A stretch of DNA of 64,000 bases from Sinorhizobium sojae CCBAU 05684 (lineage in GTDB: Bacteria > Pseudomonadota > Alphaproteobacteria > Rhizobiales > Rhizobiaceae): the NCBI RefSeq assembly GCF_002288525.1, contig NZ_CP023067.1, positions 1,736,001-1,800,000 on the forward strand, given 5' to 3'. The notes below the pieces were generated by a model. It did not search any database. It saw only the letters and a list, made by a program, of their open reading frames with translations, and was not told where the DNA came from. Positions 16,945-25,338 of this stretch are shown here, piece by piece (position 1 is the first letter of the stretch; each line of letters begins with the position of its first letter). Made by a program: the position numbers and the translations under genes.

Positions 16945-18078
16945 ATGGGCCAGTTCACTTTTCATGCTCAGGATCGACTAGCTGACGCTGACACGGGGGC
17001 TTCCGGCTATCTGAGCATTGATCTTGCCGCCTTGCGTCGGAACTATCAGAAGCTTTCCACGGCCGTCGCACCCGCAACGGCCGCGGCCGTTGTCAAGGCG
17101 AACGCCTACGGCCTCGGTGCCGAGTACGTGTCCAAAGCCCTGTATGCACAAGGTTGCCGGCATTTCTTCGTTGCGCACCTAACGGAGGCGATCGAGCTCA
17201 AACCGCGCCTGCCGGACGACACGCAACTCTTCGTGCTTAACGGATTGCAGCCCGGGACAGAGGTGAGATGCGCCGACGCCGGCGCCATTCCGGTGCTCAA
17301 CTCCATCGATCAATTCCGGCGATGGTCGTCGACGGCGCAAAAGCTCGGGCGCGTCCTTCGCGCTGTCTTGCAGTTCGACACCGGCATGTCGCGTCTGGGC
17401 CTCCCGCCGCAGGAACGAACTGCGCTCGCAGCCGAACTCAAGGGCTGCGGGAACATCGAAATCCTCTTCATCATGAGCCATCTCGCCTGCGCCGACGAGG
17501 CGGACAACAGGCAGAATACCGATCAGCTCGCGGAGATGCGCCGTATCGCCGCCGCGTTTCCAGACCTGGATGTCTGCCTCGCCAATTCGGGGGGCGTTTT
17601 CCTCGGCGGCGACTATCACGGCGTCCTGGCCCGACCGGGCATAGCCCTTTTCGGTGGCGCACCCACGGCGGGCAGATCCAATCCCATGGAAGCGGTCGTG
17701 CGGCTCGATGTGGCCGTTATCCAGACAAGGGCGGTTCCCGCCGGAACGCCTGTTGGCTACGGCGGCGCGTACGTGACGACTACCGAGGCCAGGCTCGCCA
17801 CGATCGCAGCCGGTTACGCCGACGGCCTTCCGCGCAGTATGAGCGATCGCGGCGCCGTCTTTTACGACGGCGTTCGCCTGCCGATCGTCGGCCGGGTTTC
17901 GATGGACAGTATCACGGTGGATGTCACGGCGCTGCCCGAAGGCGCGCTTTCGCTTGGCAGCCTCGTCGAGGTTCTCGGCCCGCATCAGACACTGGAAGAC
18001 GTGGCGGAAGCCGCCGGCACGATTTCCTACGAAATCCTGACCAGCCTCGGCCGTCGCTACGAACGCCGATATCGCTGA
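16945..18078 (+). CDS. Alanine racemase, catabolic type
   Basis: 377-residue PLP-dependent alanine racemase. Lys51 in VVKANAYGLG is the cofactor-binding lysine; the C-terminal domain contains TIAAGYADGLPRSMSD and GRVSMDSITVDVT with the second catalytic region. It interconverts L- and D-alanine. Because it heads an operon with D-amino acid dehydrogenase and RidA and faces an Lrp regulator, the role is catabolic (DadX-type) rather than the cell-wall housekeeping Alr. The ATG at 16945 has GAGAGG six bases upstream; an in-frame TTG six bases earlier is unlikely. Confidence 0.93.
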   Translation: MGQFTFHAQDRLADADTGASGYLSIDLAALRRNYQKLSTAVAPATAAAVVKANAYGLGAEYVSKALYAQGCRHFFVAHLTEAIELKPRLPDDTQLFVLNGLQPGTEVRCADAGAIPVLNSIDQFRRWSSTAQKLGRVLRAVLQFDTGMSRLGLPPQERTALAAELKGCGNIEILFIMSHLACADEADNRQNTDQLAEMRRIAAAFPDLDVCLANSGGVFLGGDYHGVLARPGIALFGGAPTAGRSNPMEAVVRLDVAVIQTRAVPAGTPVGYGGAYVTTTEARLATIAAGYADGLPRSMSDRGAVFYDGVRLPIVGRVSMDSITVDVTALPEGALSLGSLVEVLGPHQTLEDVAEAAGTISYEILTSLGRRYERRYR

Positions 18079-18102
18079 GCAAAGCTCCTATCGAGGGAAA
18101 CC

Positions 18103-19353
18103 ATGAAAGTCATCGTACTCGGCGCCGGCGTGGTCGGCGTGACCAGCGCCTACCAGCTTGCCAAGGCCGGACACGAGGTCACCGTCGTCGACCGCCAAGA
18201 GGGTCCCGCTCTCGAAACCAGCTTCGCCAATGCCGGCGAAGTCTCCTTCGGCTATTGCTCGCCCTGGGCAGCGCCCGGGATACCGGCAAAGGCGCTCAAA
18301 TGGCTGTTCATGGACCACGCGCCGTTGATCTTGCGCCCCAAACTCGATCGCGCAATGCTTGCCTGGATGTTCCAGATGCTGAGAAATTGTACGGCGGAGC
18401 GCTACGCGGTCAACAAGAGCCGGATGCTGCGTCTGGCCGATTACAGCCGGACATCTCTCGCGGAAGTGCGGGCTGAAACCGGCATCGCCTATGACGAGCG
18501 CATGCAGGGCACCCTCCAGCTTTTCCGGACGCAGCAGCAGCTCGACGCCTCGGCAAAGGACGTCAAGGCGCTGGCGGCCGACGGCATTCCTTACGAGGTG
18601 CTCGACCGGAATGGCTGCATTCTGGTCGAGCCCGCACTGAAGCATGTCCGCGAAAAGATCGTCGGCGGACTGCTGACACCGAAGGACGAGACCGGCGACT
18701 GCTTCAAGTTCACCAACACGCTCGCCGCGAAGGCCGCAGAGCTTGGCGTCCGCTTTGCCTATGGCACGCAGATCAAGGGCCTGCGCGTGGAGGGCAGCCG
18801 GGTGCGCGGGGTTGCCACCGATGGTGGGTGGCTGAACGCCGATGCGGTCGTCGTCGCTCTCGGCAGCTATTCGCCGCTTCTCCTGAAGCCGCTCGGCATC
18901 AAACTGCCGGTTTATCCCGTGAAGGGCTATTCGCTGACGATTCCGATCACCGATCCATCGCGTGCACCGGAATCGACCGTCATGGACGAGACCTACAAGA
19001 TCGCCATCACCAGGCTCGGCGACCGCATCCGGGTCGGCGGCATGGCGGAGATTTCGGGCTACACAAATGACCTTTGCGGCGCCCGGCGACAGACACTCGA
19101 ACATTCGGTAACCGATCTGTTCCCAGGGGGTGATGTGCGGAAGGCATCGTTCTGGTCTGGCCTGAGGCCGATGACGCCGGACGGGACGCCGGTCATCGGG
19201 CCCACAAGGATCGCCGGTCTCTTCCTCAATACCGGCCATGGCACGCTGGGCTGGACGATGAGCTGCGGGTCGGCGCGGCTCATCAGTGACCTGGTCAGCG
19301 GCCGGAAGCCGGAAATCGATGCGGCCGATCTCGCAATCGCCCGCTACAGCTGA
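18103..19353 (+). CDS. dadA: D-amino acid dehydrogenase
   Basis: 416-residue FAD-dependent dehydrogenase (DAO family) that oxidises D-alanine and other D-amino acids to imino/keto acids and passes electrons to the respiratory chain. The FAD-binding motif [19 protein letters not shown] is at residues 5-23; the DadA-specific [13 protein letters not shown] block and the C-terminal [19 protein letters not shown] are present. It follows the racemase by 24 bp and precedes ridA. It is expected at the inner face of the membrane. Confidence 0.94.
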   Translation: MKVIVLGAGVVGVTSAYQLAKAGHEVTVVDRQEGPALETSFANAGEVSFGYCSPWAAPGIPAKALKWLFMDHAPLILRPKLDRAMLAWMFQMLRNCTAERYAVNKSRMLRLADYSRTSLAEVRAETGIAYDERMQGTLQLFRTQQQLDASAKDVKALAADGIPYEVLDRNGCILVEPALKHVREKIVGGLLTPKDETGDCFKFTNTLAAKAAELGVRFAYGTQIKGLRVEGSRVRGVATDGGWLNADAVVVALGSYSPLLLKPLGIKLPVYPVKGYSLTIPITDPSRAPESTVMDETYKIAITRLGDRIRVGGMAEISGYTNDLCGARRQTLEHSVTDLFPGGDVRKASFWSGLRPMTPDGTPVIGPTRIAGLFLNTGHGTLGWTMSCGSARLISDLVSGRKPEIDAADLAIARYS

Positions 19354-19382
19354 TCCCCAGAAAACCAAATTTGGAGGTATTT

Positions 19383-19763
19383 ATGATCGAAGCGATTGCA
19401 ACCGCTGAAGCACCGGGCGCCATTGGCCCCTTTTCCCAGGCAATAAAGGTAGGTGATCTGCTCTTCGTCTCGGGTCAGCTCCCGATCGATCCGGCAACCG
19501 GAGAGTTCGTTTCCAATGATCCTGTGGAGCAGGCAAGGCAATGCCTCAAGAACATCGCCGCCATCGCCAAAGCGGCGGGATCGGGAATCGAGAGGACCGT
19601 CAAGACGACCGTGCTGCTGACGGACCTTTCCAAATTCGCTGACATCAACAATGAGTATGCGACATTTTTCCAGACGCCCTTTCCCGCTCGCGCCTGCTAC
19701 CAGGTCAGCGCACTGCCGAAGGGGGCGCTGGTGGAAATTGAAGCGGTGATTGCGCTGGCATAG
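19383..19763 (+). CDS. RidA family 2-iminoacid deaminase
   Basis: 126-residue RidA/YjgF protein. It carries GAIGPFSQAIKVGDLLFVSGQLPIDPATG and the RACYQVSALPKGALVEIEAVI end, including the conserved Arg that binds the carboxylate of imino acids. RidA hydrolyses reactive imino acids, exactly the products of the D-amino acid dehydrogenase encoded 29 bp upstream, so it completes the pathway. GGAGG lies six bases before the ATG at 19383; the in-frame TTG at 19371 overlaps the Shine-Dalgarno sequence and is rejected. Confidence 0.93.
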   Translation: MIEAIATAEAPGAIGPFSQAIKVGDLLFVSGQLPIDPATGEFVSNDPVEQARQCLKNIAAIAKAAGSGIERTVKTTVLLTDLSKFADINNEYATFFQTPFPARACYQVSALPKGALVEIEAVIALA

Positions 19764-19945
19764 CAATGGGCGGCGACCCGCTGAAAGCGGGCAGGAAGGA
19801 CAATCGCGACGCCGGCAAATATTCAATCGACAGGACAATCACTGCGATGACCGTCACACTACTGATAGCACGGAACAGATCGACTTCAGGTAATCGATGA
19901 CGTCGCGATTTGGGTCGAGCTTTCCGGTTCCCCTCGATGGAAGGG

Positions 19946-20060
19946 TTAGGCCTCGGGTTCGTGGCAAACCACTTCGATGTTGTGCCCGTCCGGACCAATG
20001 ACGAAGGCTGCATACTCTGCATGGCGGCAAGGGAGGCTCGGCAAGTCGGTTTTGCGGATT
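19946..20060 (-). pseudogene. C-terminal remnant of a glyoxalase/VOC-family protein
   Basis: Reading the minus strand into the stop at 19946-19948 gives EYAAFVIGPDGHNIEVVCHEPEA, the typical last strand of VOC enzymes (YYAAFVxDPDGxNIExVCH). Only about 38 codons of this frame are recognisable, with no start or N-terminal half; the following cupin gene begins at 20081. It is a decayed gene end. The remainder of the 19764-20080 gap shows no other gene. Confidence 0.6.
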
Positions 20061-20080
20061 ACTCTGCCGTTCATTTTGCC

Positions 20081-20437
20081 TTAGATGCGTGGTTTTGGCG
20101 CGGGTTCTCGGTCGGAGTCACCCGAATTGGGCTCACCCTTTGGTTCTATCAGCAGAACCTTGACCTCTTCCTCTGCTCGGGGACGATGTACAATGCCTTT
20201 CGGAACCACAAAAAGCTCACCAGCTCTGACCACCTGAGAAGGCCGCCCTTCGATATCCATGATCATTTCGCCTTCGAGGACGTAGAAGAAGTCGTCCGTA
20301 GTGTCATGCTTGTGAAATGGGTACTCGCCTTTGAACTTCACGACCATGACATCGTTATCGTTGTAGTCGGACACGACGTGCGGGTCCCAATGACTTGAGA
20401 AGAGCGCCAGCTTTTCAGAAATATTGATCGACTTCAT
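20081..20437 (-). CDS. Small cupin-domain protein
   Basis: 118-residue single-cupin protein. The first motif reads PFHKHDTTDDFFYVLEGEM (His-x-His plus Glu metal ligands) and the second VVPKGIVHRP supplies the last His. Such proteins bind Fe, Mn or Zn and act as isomerases, dioxygenases or sugar binders; nothing specific identifies this one. The acidic/proline-rich tail after residue 100 is not part of the fold. AGAGGGA precedes the ATG. It lies downstream of the damaged cytochrome gene on the same strand. Confidence 0.8.
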   Translation of the reverse strand: MKSINISEKLALFSSHWDPHVVSDYNDNDVMVVKFKGEYPFHKHDTTDDFFYVLEGEMIMDIEGRPSQVVRAGELFVVPKGIVHRPRAEEEVKVLLIEPKGEPNSGDSDREPAPKPRI

Positions 20438-20564
20438 CCAGATATCCCTCTGTCCTTGTTACCCAAGACGTATCGACAAAGGTGAACTTGTGCAATGCGA
20501 ACCGATTGGCGTAATCGGCTCAATCGAGCGGTCCGCCGTATCCGTTGCGATTGCCGGGAAAGCT

Positions 20565-20980
20565 CTACGGCGCCGCCCTTTCCGGCCGTCCGCGGCCGAG
20601 AGCGCCATCGGCACGAGCTTGCAGATAGGCGTAAATGTCGTCGATATAGGGCGCAAAATTGGGATCGCTAGCAAAGCCTTTGATGACCGAGGTCCCGCTA
20701 CTGCTCTGGCCGTTGCGAACGACCCGCTGAACGTCTCTTTATCACAAGGCCGGGCAACGAGAGAGGACGCGAAGGTCGAGCCGACTCCGTCGGGGCCGTG
20801 GCAATGAATGCAGCCGGCCTGATCACGCCGATAGCCGTTATAGGTCCGCGCATCGACCTTGCCGTCGACGATCCGGTAAAACTTGTCGGCGGCCGCGGAC
20901 TTCCGCGAATATCCCCCGGAAGCGACCGCGAGGCCATGGGCGACGAGAGCAAGCAGGACCAGATGCTGCAATGAACGCAT
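20565..20980 (-). pseudogene. Cytochrome c (PedF/c550-like) with a frameshift
   Basis: The first frame gives a signal peptide and a heme c motif CIHCH at 57-61 in a context typical of c550 cytochromes serving PQQ alcohol dehydrogenases (DQAGCIHCHGPDGVGSTFASSLVARP). Near 20725-20733, after KETF, this frame loses similarity, while another continues QRVVRNGQSSGTSVIKGFAS, the axial-Met region and a DDIYAYLQARADGALGRGRP tail to a TAG at 20565. One missing base explains both halves. If real, the product lacks its C-terminal half and is probably non-functional. It follows the small coupled ORF by 9 bp. Confidence 0.75.
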
Positions 20981-20989
20981 TGCCTTGCC

Positions 20990-21103
20990 TCAACACCGCT
21001 TGCAGCGCCATGCTTCCACCAGCGCGCGCAGAACCCGCGCGCCCGCTGCTGCAAGCATGTCTGCCGCCCCGACGATCCAGGGCCGGCCAGGAGGATCCGT
21101 CAT
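20990..21103 (-). CDS. Small 37-codon ORF coupled to the secreted-protein gene
   Basis: An ATG at 21103 overlaps the stop of the upstream secreted-protein gene (ATGA), and the ORF runs 37 codons to a TGA at 20990, nine bases before the cytochrome start. The peptide begins MTDPPGRPWIVGAADML and has a helical alanine-rich middle and a Cys-containing basic end (WRCKRC). A GAGGAT stretch precedes the start within the upstream gene. The overlap and spacing argue for translation; I do not recognise the family. Confidence 0.4.
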   Translation of the reverse strand: MTDPPGRPWIVGAADMLAAAGARVLRALVEAWRCKRC

Positions 21104-21468
21104 TCCTTGTATATGGCACTGGTCGCCATGCTGTCGATCAGAGTGGCGAGAGGCCCCTGCACGAGCAGGACTTCGCCATCGCGTATGATTTCGAAATCGA
21201 CAGACGGCTGACTGAGGGCGCGAGGTACGGAGATCATCACCCGCTCGCCCGGCCCTAGTGTGGACACGAAGCGGATCGGCTGCGCTTCTGCTCCGGAAGC
21301 CAAGGTCGTGACCACCCGGTATCCATCGTTCTCGACCGTGTAGTACACCGCACCATTGAAGTGGCCCAGATGAATGCTATGGCCATTACCCGGCGCCAGT
21401 TCCGACGCCGCAGCGGTACCCGTCATGGCGAGCAAGGCCATTGCAAATACGGTAAAACGTCTGGTCAT
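21100..21468 (-). CDS. Small secreted protein, unknown function (paralogue of 24579-24926)
   Basis: 122-residue protein with a Sec signal peptide (FTVFAMALLAMTGTAAA, cleavage after ASE or AAA) and a beta-rich mature part of about 100 residues: HSIHLGHFNGAVYYTVENDGYRVVTTLAS, then a GERVMISVPRA segment. No cysteine or enzyme motif is seen. The damaged paralogue upstream of luxR shares the blocks VYYT-x5-G-x-RVVTT and LVISVPR. It is transcribed from the luxR side and is followed by the coupled small ORF and the cytochrome gene, so a role in a periplasmic redox module is possible. Confidence 0.75.
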   Translation of the reverse strand: MTRRFTVFAMALLAMTGTAAASELAPGNGHSIHLGHFNGAVYYTVENDGYRVVTTLASGAEAQPIRFVSTLGPGERVMISVPRALSQPSVDFEIIRDGEVLLVQGPLATLIDSMATSAIYKE

Positions 21469-21651
21469 CGCTTCTTTCCTCCGCAAGCCGTCGATTGTCT
21501 GAACAGTCCCATCCCCTGTTGCCGATTTCAGCCTAGGCGCGGAGCCGTTCGAGCACATCGGTGCGGTCACCCATTTTTCCGGCGATCGGTCCCCCAGAAT
21601 TCGCGAGCCTTGCGTCTTTCCAACCCTCGAAGGTCGCGGCAGCACCTTGAA

Positions 21652-24330
21652 TTAACTTTCGACGGCGCGTAGCGTCTCATCGGCTGGCAGGAGCCATGGC
21701 TCGCCGCGCAGGCGCAGCAGGACCTCCATGCGGTTGGCGGCGTTGAACTTGCTGAGCACGGCGGAAACCTGATGCTCGATCGTGCGCGGGGAGCGCGACA
21801 AACGCTGCGCGGCTTCCTTGTTGCTCATGCCGGCCGCGATCAAGGCGAGCACCTGTTGTTCGTGCGGCGTCAAACCGAGCGGGTGACGGCGGGCGGCCCC
21901 GTAGGGCCCTCTGCGAGTTTTCGGCAACTGGCGTATAACTCCCAAGCGCTGCGCCTGCTTTCGCGCGAGCACAACTGCGGGTCGCGCCTCCAACGACTCC
22001 AACATCGTCACGGCCCGAGCCAGTGCCGGCCCGGCATCGGGCCCGCGAACCTGCATCAGCGCAAGCGCCGCTTCATAGGGAAGCCCCAGGCGCTCCCATT
22101 CCGTTGCCGCCGCCAGCGGATCGCCGCCAAGTTCGACGGAATACGGGAAAGGAACCTGCGTCTTCGGCGACGGCAACGGCATGGCCATTCCGCATCGCCG
22201 CCACCAGACAGCCAACTCGCCGAAGTCCCAGCTACGGAAATTATCGAGATCCATCGCCGCGAGAGCAATCAGCTGCGCCTGGCCGGCAGAGTGGTCTTCG
22301 TGAAGCCAGGCCGCTTCGACCAGCCCCAGGCGGACTGGCACGATCCGCTGGGCCTCGCCAGTCGCCAATCCCTCTTGCAGGGCATGCCGGAGAGGCGTCT
22401 TGCCGCCGGGCGCGCCCAGTCGCACGCGCACCTTTCCAAGCACGGTCAGCGCCGGCAGATGCATGACCATCGGCAGGCGCTCCAGATTCATGACACCCTC
22501 CGCGATTGTCTCGGCCTCGCGAAAGCGGCCCTGCTCCATGCGAAGCTGCGCCTGCCGGCCAAGCAGGTACTGCGTCGCCGAATCGAGATCGTGCCTGTTG
22601 GCGAATGCGATGCCTTCCGACAGCAGGCGTTCAGCCAGGACAAAGTCCTTGGTCACGACCGCGCATTCCGCGAAGTTGGTGTAGGCTCGCACCGCATGGT
22701 CGTGAAAACCGTGTTCGAGCGCCAACGATAGGCTTTCCTCCAGCCGCTCGCGGCCGCCCGGACGGTCAGCGAAAAGGAGCGCGGTGCCGACATTGTTTAA
22801 AGCGTGGACGCGCGTCTCGATCTCACCCAACTGGTCGGCGAGTGCGATCGCGCGCTGACCCCAGTCGATTGCTTCGTCGAAACGATAGTGCAGCATATGA
22901 AGCTGGGAGTGGGTGCTGTAGGCCATGGCCAGCTCCGGGCCGGGCGGCAGGTGTTCCATTTCGCGCACCGCCTCGTCTGCGCAGTCCTCCGCCGCCTGGC
23001 CCTCGCCGCTGCGCCAGTGCAGCCGCGACAGCCTGCACAGATTGGGACCGATCTTGTCGGTGCGCCCGAGTTCGCGCCAGATAGCGATGGCGCGCTGATG
23101 AGCCTCTATCACGGGTTCATGGACGAGCAGCGCCAGCCCCGCCTCGTAGGCCCAGCCCTCATAAAGCTGCGCGGCCTGCTCCGCTGTCGCTTGCTCGACA
23201 TATCTGAGAGCCGTCGCCAGATGCGAGGCCGCCTCCCGGTGGGCGCCCAGCCGGGCCGCATGAGCCGCTGCTTGCGGCGCCAGTTCGAGAACGCGCGCCG
23301 CGTCGTCGGCCCCAGCGGCGTGGTGGACCTGGCGCGAAAGCAGGGCAGGCGCCTGCTCGGTGAGCAGTTGCGATATCGCCGCCTCCACCTCTGCATGGAG
23401 CGATCTTTGGAGGCTCGGAGGCAGACGGTCGAGTGTCGCCTGCCGGGCGAGTTCATGCCGAAACATGACGGTGCCATGATTGTCTCGCCGCAATAATCCG
23501 CGCGCCACACATTCGTCAGCCAAAGTATCGGCCTCGACACCGAGCAGAGCCCGCATCAGCCACGGCTCCACGCCGCCCGGCACTATGCTGATCACCTCGA
23601 GCATTTTGCGTTCACCGGCTGTCAGGCGGGACAGGCGCGACCAGACCGCATCGCGCACGGAGTGCGGTACCCGTCCCGCCTCGGACTCGCCGCTTGCCAG
23701 AAGCTCGGTGACGAAGAATGGATTGCCCTCCGTAACCCTATAGAGATCGGCGGCGCGGCGTCCCGCCTGCCCCGCCAATACCGCCACCGCTTCGGGAGAC
23801 AGCGGTTCAAGCGTTATCCGCGTGACCGACGCGGACGGAAGATCGCCGAGCACATGCGTCAAGGGATGCTCGGCGCCGATTTCATCGGTACGCAGACTGA
23901 GCACCAGCACCGCCGGAAGGAGGGAAATACGACGGCCGAGATACTTCACCAGGTCGAGCGTCGCGTTATCGGCCCAGTGCACGTCCTCGAAAATGAGTAC
24001 GACCGTGTCACCGGCGCGCTGGAGCGCATTCAACAGTGCCGGGAAGAGCCGCTCCGGTGGAGCCGCCTGATCGAGCAGCGCCGCCAGTCGCGGGTCGAGC
24101 AGTTGCGCCATATCCTGCAAAGGTCCGAGCGGACAGGGTGTCAACAGCGCCTCGCACCAGCCCCAAAGCAGGCGGCAACCCTCGTCCGCATGCTTCTCGA
24201 ACTCGTGCAGGAGAGAGGTCTTGCCGATCCCGGACTCGCCTTCGAGCAGCACAATGCTGCCGTGTCCGGCCGCAGCGCTCCGCATCGCGGTCAGCAAAAA
24301 TTCGAGTGGACCCTCTCGATCGAGCAGCAT
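21652..24330 (-). CDS. Large LuxR-family ATP-binding regulator (LAL-type)
   Basis: 892-residue regulator. An N-terminal AAA/NB-ARC-like ATPase has Walker A GESGIGKTS at 31-39 and Walker B VLIFEDVHWAD near 110-121; a long TPR-like helical region follows; the C-terminus is a LuxR/GerE helix-turn-helix (LTPHEQQVLALIAAGMSNKEAAQRLSRS...HQVSAVLSKF, about 830-885). This is the LAL/MalT-like architecture: ligand and ATP control an activator. AGGAGG lies before the ATG at 24330; a start nine codons upstream lacks this spacing. It sits between two copies of a secreted-protein gene, its probable targets. Confidence 0.9.
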   Translation of the reverse strand: MLLDREGPLEFLLTAMRSAAAGHGSIVLLEGESGIGKTSLLHEFEKHADEGCRLLWGWCEALLTPCPLGPLQDMAQLLDPRLAALLDQAAPPERLFPALLNALQRAGDTVVLIFEDVHWADNATLDLVKYLGRRISLLPAVLVLSLRTDEIGAEHPLTHVLGDLPSASVTRITLEPLSPEAVAVLAGQAGRRAADLYRVTEGNPFFVTELLASGESEAGRVPHSVRDAVWSRLSRLTAGERKMLEVISIVPGGVEPWLMRALLGVEADTLADECVARGLLRRDNHGTVMFRHELARQATLDRLPPSLQRSLHAEVEAAISQLLTEQAPALLSRQVHHAAGADDAARVLELAPQAAAHAARLGAHREAASHLATALRYVEQATAEQAAQLYEGWAYEAGLALLVHEPVIEAHQRAIAIWRELGRTDKIGPNLCRLSRLHWRSGEGQAAEDCADEAVREMEHLPPGPELAMAYSTHSQLHMLHYRFDEAIDWGQRAIALADQLGEIETRVHALNNVGTALLFADRPGGRERLEESLSLALEHGFHDHAVRAYTNFAECAVVTKDFVLAERLLSEGIAFANRHDLDSATQYLLGRQAQLRMEQGRFREAETIAEGVMNLERLPMVMHLPALTVLGKVRVRLGAPGGKTPLRHALQEGLATGEAQRIVPVRLGLVEAAWLHEDHSAGQAQLIALAAMDLDNFRSWDFGELAVWWRRCGMAMPLPSPKTQVPFPYSVELGGDPLAAATEWERLGLPYEAALALMQVRGPDAGPALARAVTMLESLEARPAVVLARKQAQRLGVIRQLPKTRRGPYGAARRHPLGLTPHEQQVLALIAAGMSNKEAAQRLSRSPRTIEHQVSAVLSKFNAANRMEVLLRLRGEPWLLPADETLRAVES

Positions 24331-24578
24331 CGCGGAACCTCCTCGAGAGTATAGCAAACAAAGTCAGATTTGCACGACGATGTTTGTTTAAATCAAAAGT
24401 CTTTCTCACCAAATGACTTTGGTTTTTCTTGCTTTACTTCAGTTTTCCTTTTCTACTCAATGACTAACGCCGAATTATCTCTTGCAAGGTTGCTATAGGG
24501 TTGCGCTGAAACCAGAACGCGCAGGAGCGCTTATAAACTTTGTCTTGACCTTCGCAGGGACGAGTGGACCGGGCACGT
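24331..24578. other. AT-rich intergenic region upstream of luxR
   Basis: This gap is visibly AT-rich against a GC-rich background. It contains CCAAA-TGAC-TTTGG (24409-24422), an inverted repeat about 80 bp before the luxR start, and runs of T and C further out. No coding sequence is supported. It should hold the luxR promoter. Confidence 0.5.
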
Positions 24579-24926
24579 TCACGGGCCAGCTCGAACGAGT
24601 TTGGGGGCACTATCGATCCCCGTCACGAGGAGCCTGCCACCGGCACGTGAGATTTCGAGAGCCCTACCGGGCTCGTGCAGCCGGCCCGGAACCGAAATCA
24701 CAAGGCTCTGCCCCTCACCGAGCGTCGCCTCGAAGCGCACGGGCACTCCCGCCTCACCCTCGGCGATGGTGGTTACCACCCGTTAGCCGTCCTCCTCTTC
24801 CGTGTAATAGACGACGCCGCCGAATGCGCCGAGATAGACGCTCCCTCCTTGCAGGGCGTCGAGTTCGCCGGCACTGGCGGCACCTGCGGTCATGCAAAGC
24901 GCAGCAAGGACTGTATACCTGCACAC
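24579..24926 (-). pseudogene. Nonsense-mutated paralogue of the small secreted protein
   Basis: From a GTG start at 24926 (GGGAGG upstream) the frame reads a signal peptide, then GGSVYLGAFGGVVYYTEEEDG, and hits TAA at 24783-24785. The same frame continues immediately with RVVTTIAEGEAGVPVRFEATLGEGQSLVISVPGR. The intact paralogue at 21100-21468 has Tyr at exactly the stop position (NDGYRVVTT), so a Tyr codon has become TAA by one base change. The ORF is otherwise uninterrupted for 116 codons, which suggests recent inactivation or, less likely, readthrough. Confidence 0.75.
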
Positions 24927-25090
24927 GATGTTTTCCTCCCCGATCGACCGGTTCGAAGTGAACTGGTGCGCAAAGGATGGGAGCCGTCGCTGGCTCCGCT
25001 GCGGGAATTCGCACAGGCCCGGCACTGGCTGTATTTCCTTTTGCAGCAAAGGCCGATGGAAGTAGATTCGGCCGAACGGAAACGAGGGCC

Positions 25091-25282
25091 ATGACGCGTT
25101 CGCCTGCTTTTCTTTCGAGGCTGGAGAGAGGAGCCGTCGATGCTTTGTCCAAACATTGGATTGTTCGCACTTATGCCCCTCACGAACTGATCGTCGCTCA
25201 TGGCGAGATCGGGCGCGATGTCTTCTTCGTACTAGGAATAGCGGAGCAATCCCCCGTCGAGGTCGGTTGTCGGAAGGAGTGA
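25091..25282 (+). pseudogene. Crp/Fnr-type cyclic-nucleotide-binding domain remnant
   Basis: 63 codons from an ATG at 25091 give FLSRLERGAVDALSKHW and RTYAPHELIVAHGEIGRDVFFVL, the first helix and strands of a cNMP-binding domain in Crp-like regulators. The frame then runs into unrelated residues and stops; no rest of the domain and no DNA-binding domain follow, as the GST gene starts at 25339. It is a truncated gene, possibly part of the same decaying cluster as the luxR neighbours. Confidence 0.55.
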
Positions 25283-25338
25283 CGGTCCTGCGTCCTCTGA
25301 ATGCTAAGCAAAAACTGAAAATCAACTGGAGTCTTCCA

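Noticed and set aside
24977-25090. Upstream extension of the Crp-like remnant
   Set aside because: The extension contains no cNMP-domain similarity, and the ATG at 25091 precedes the recognisable part.
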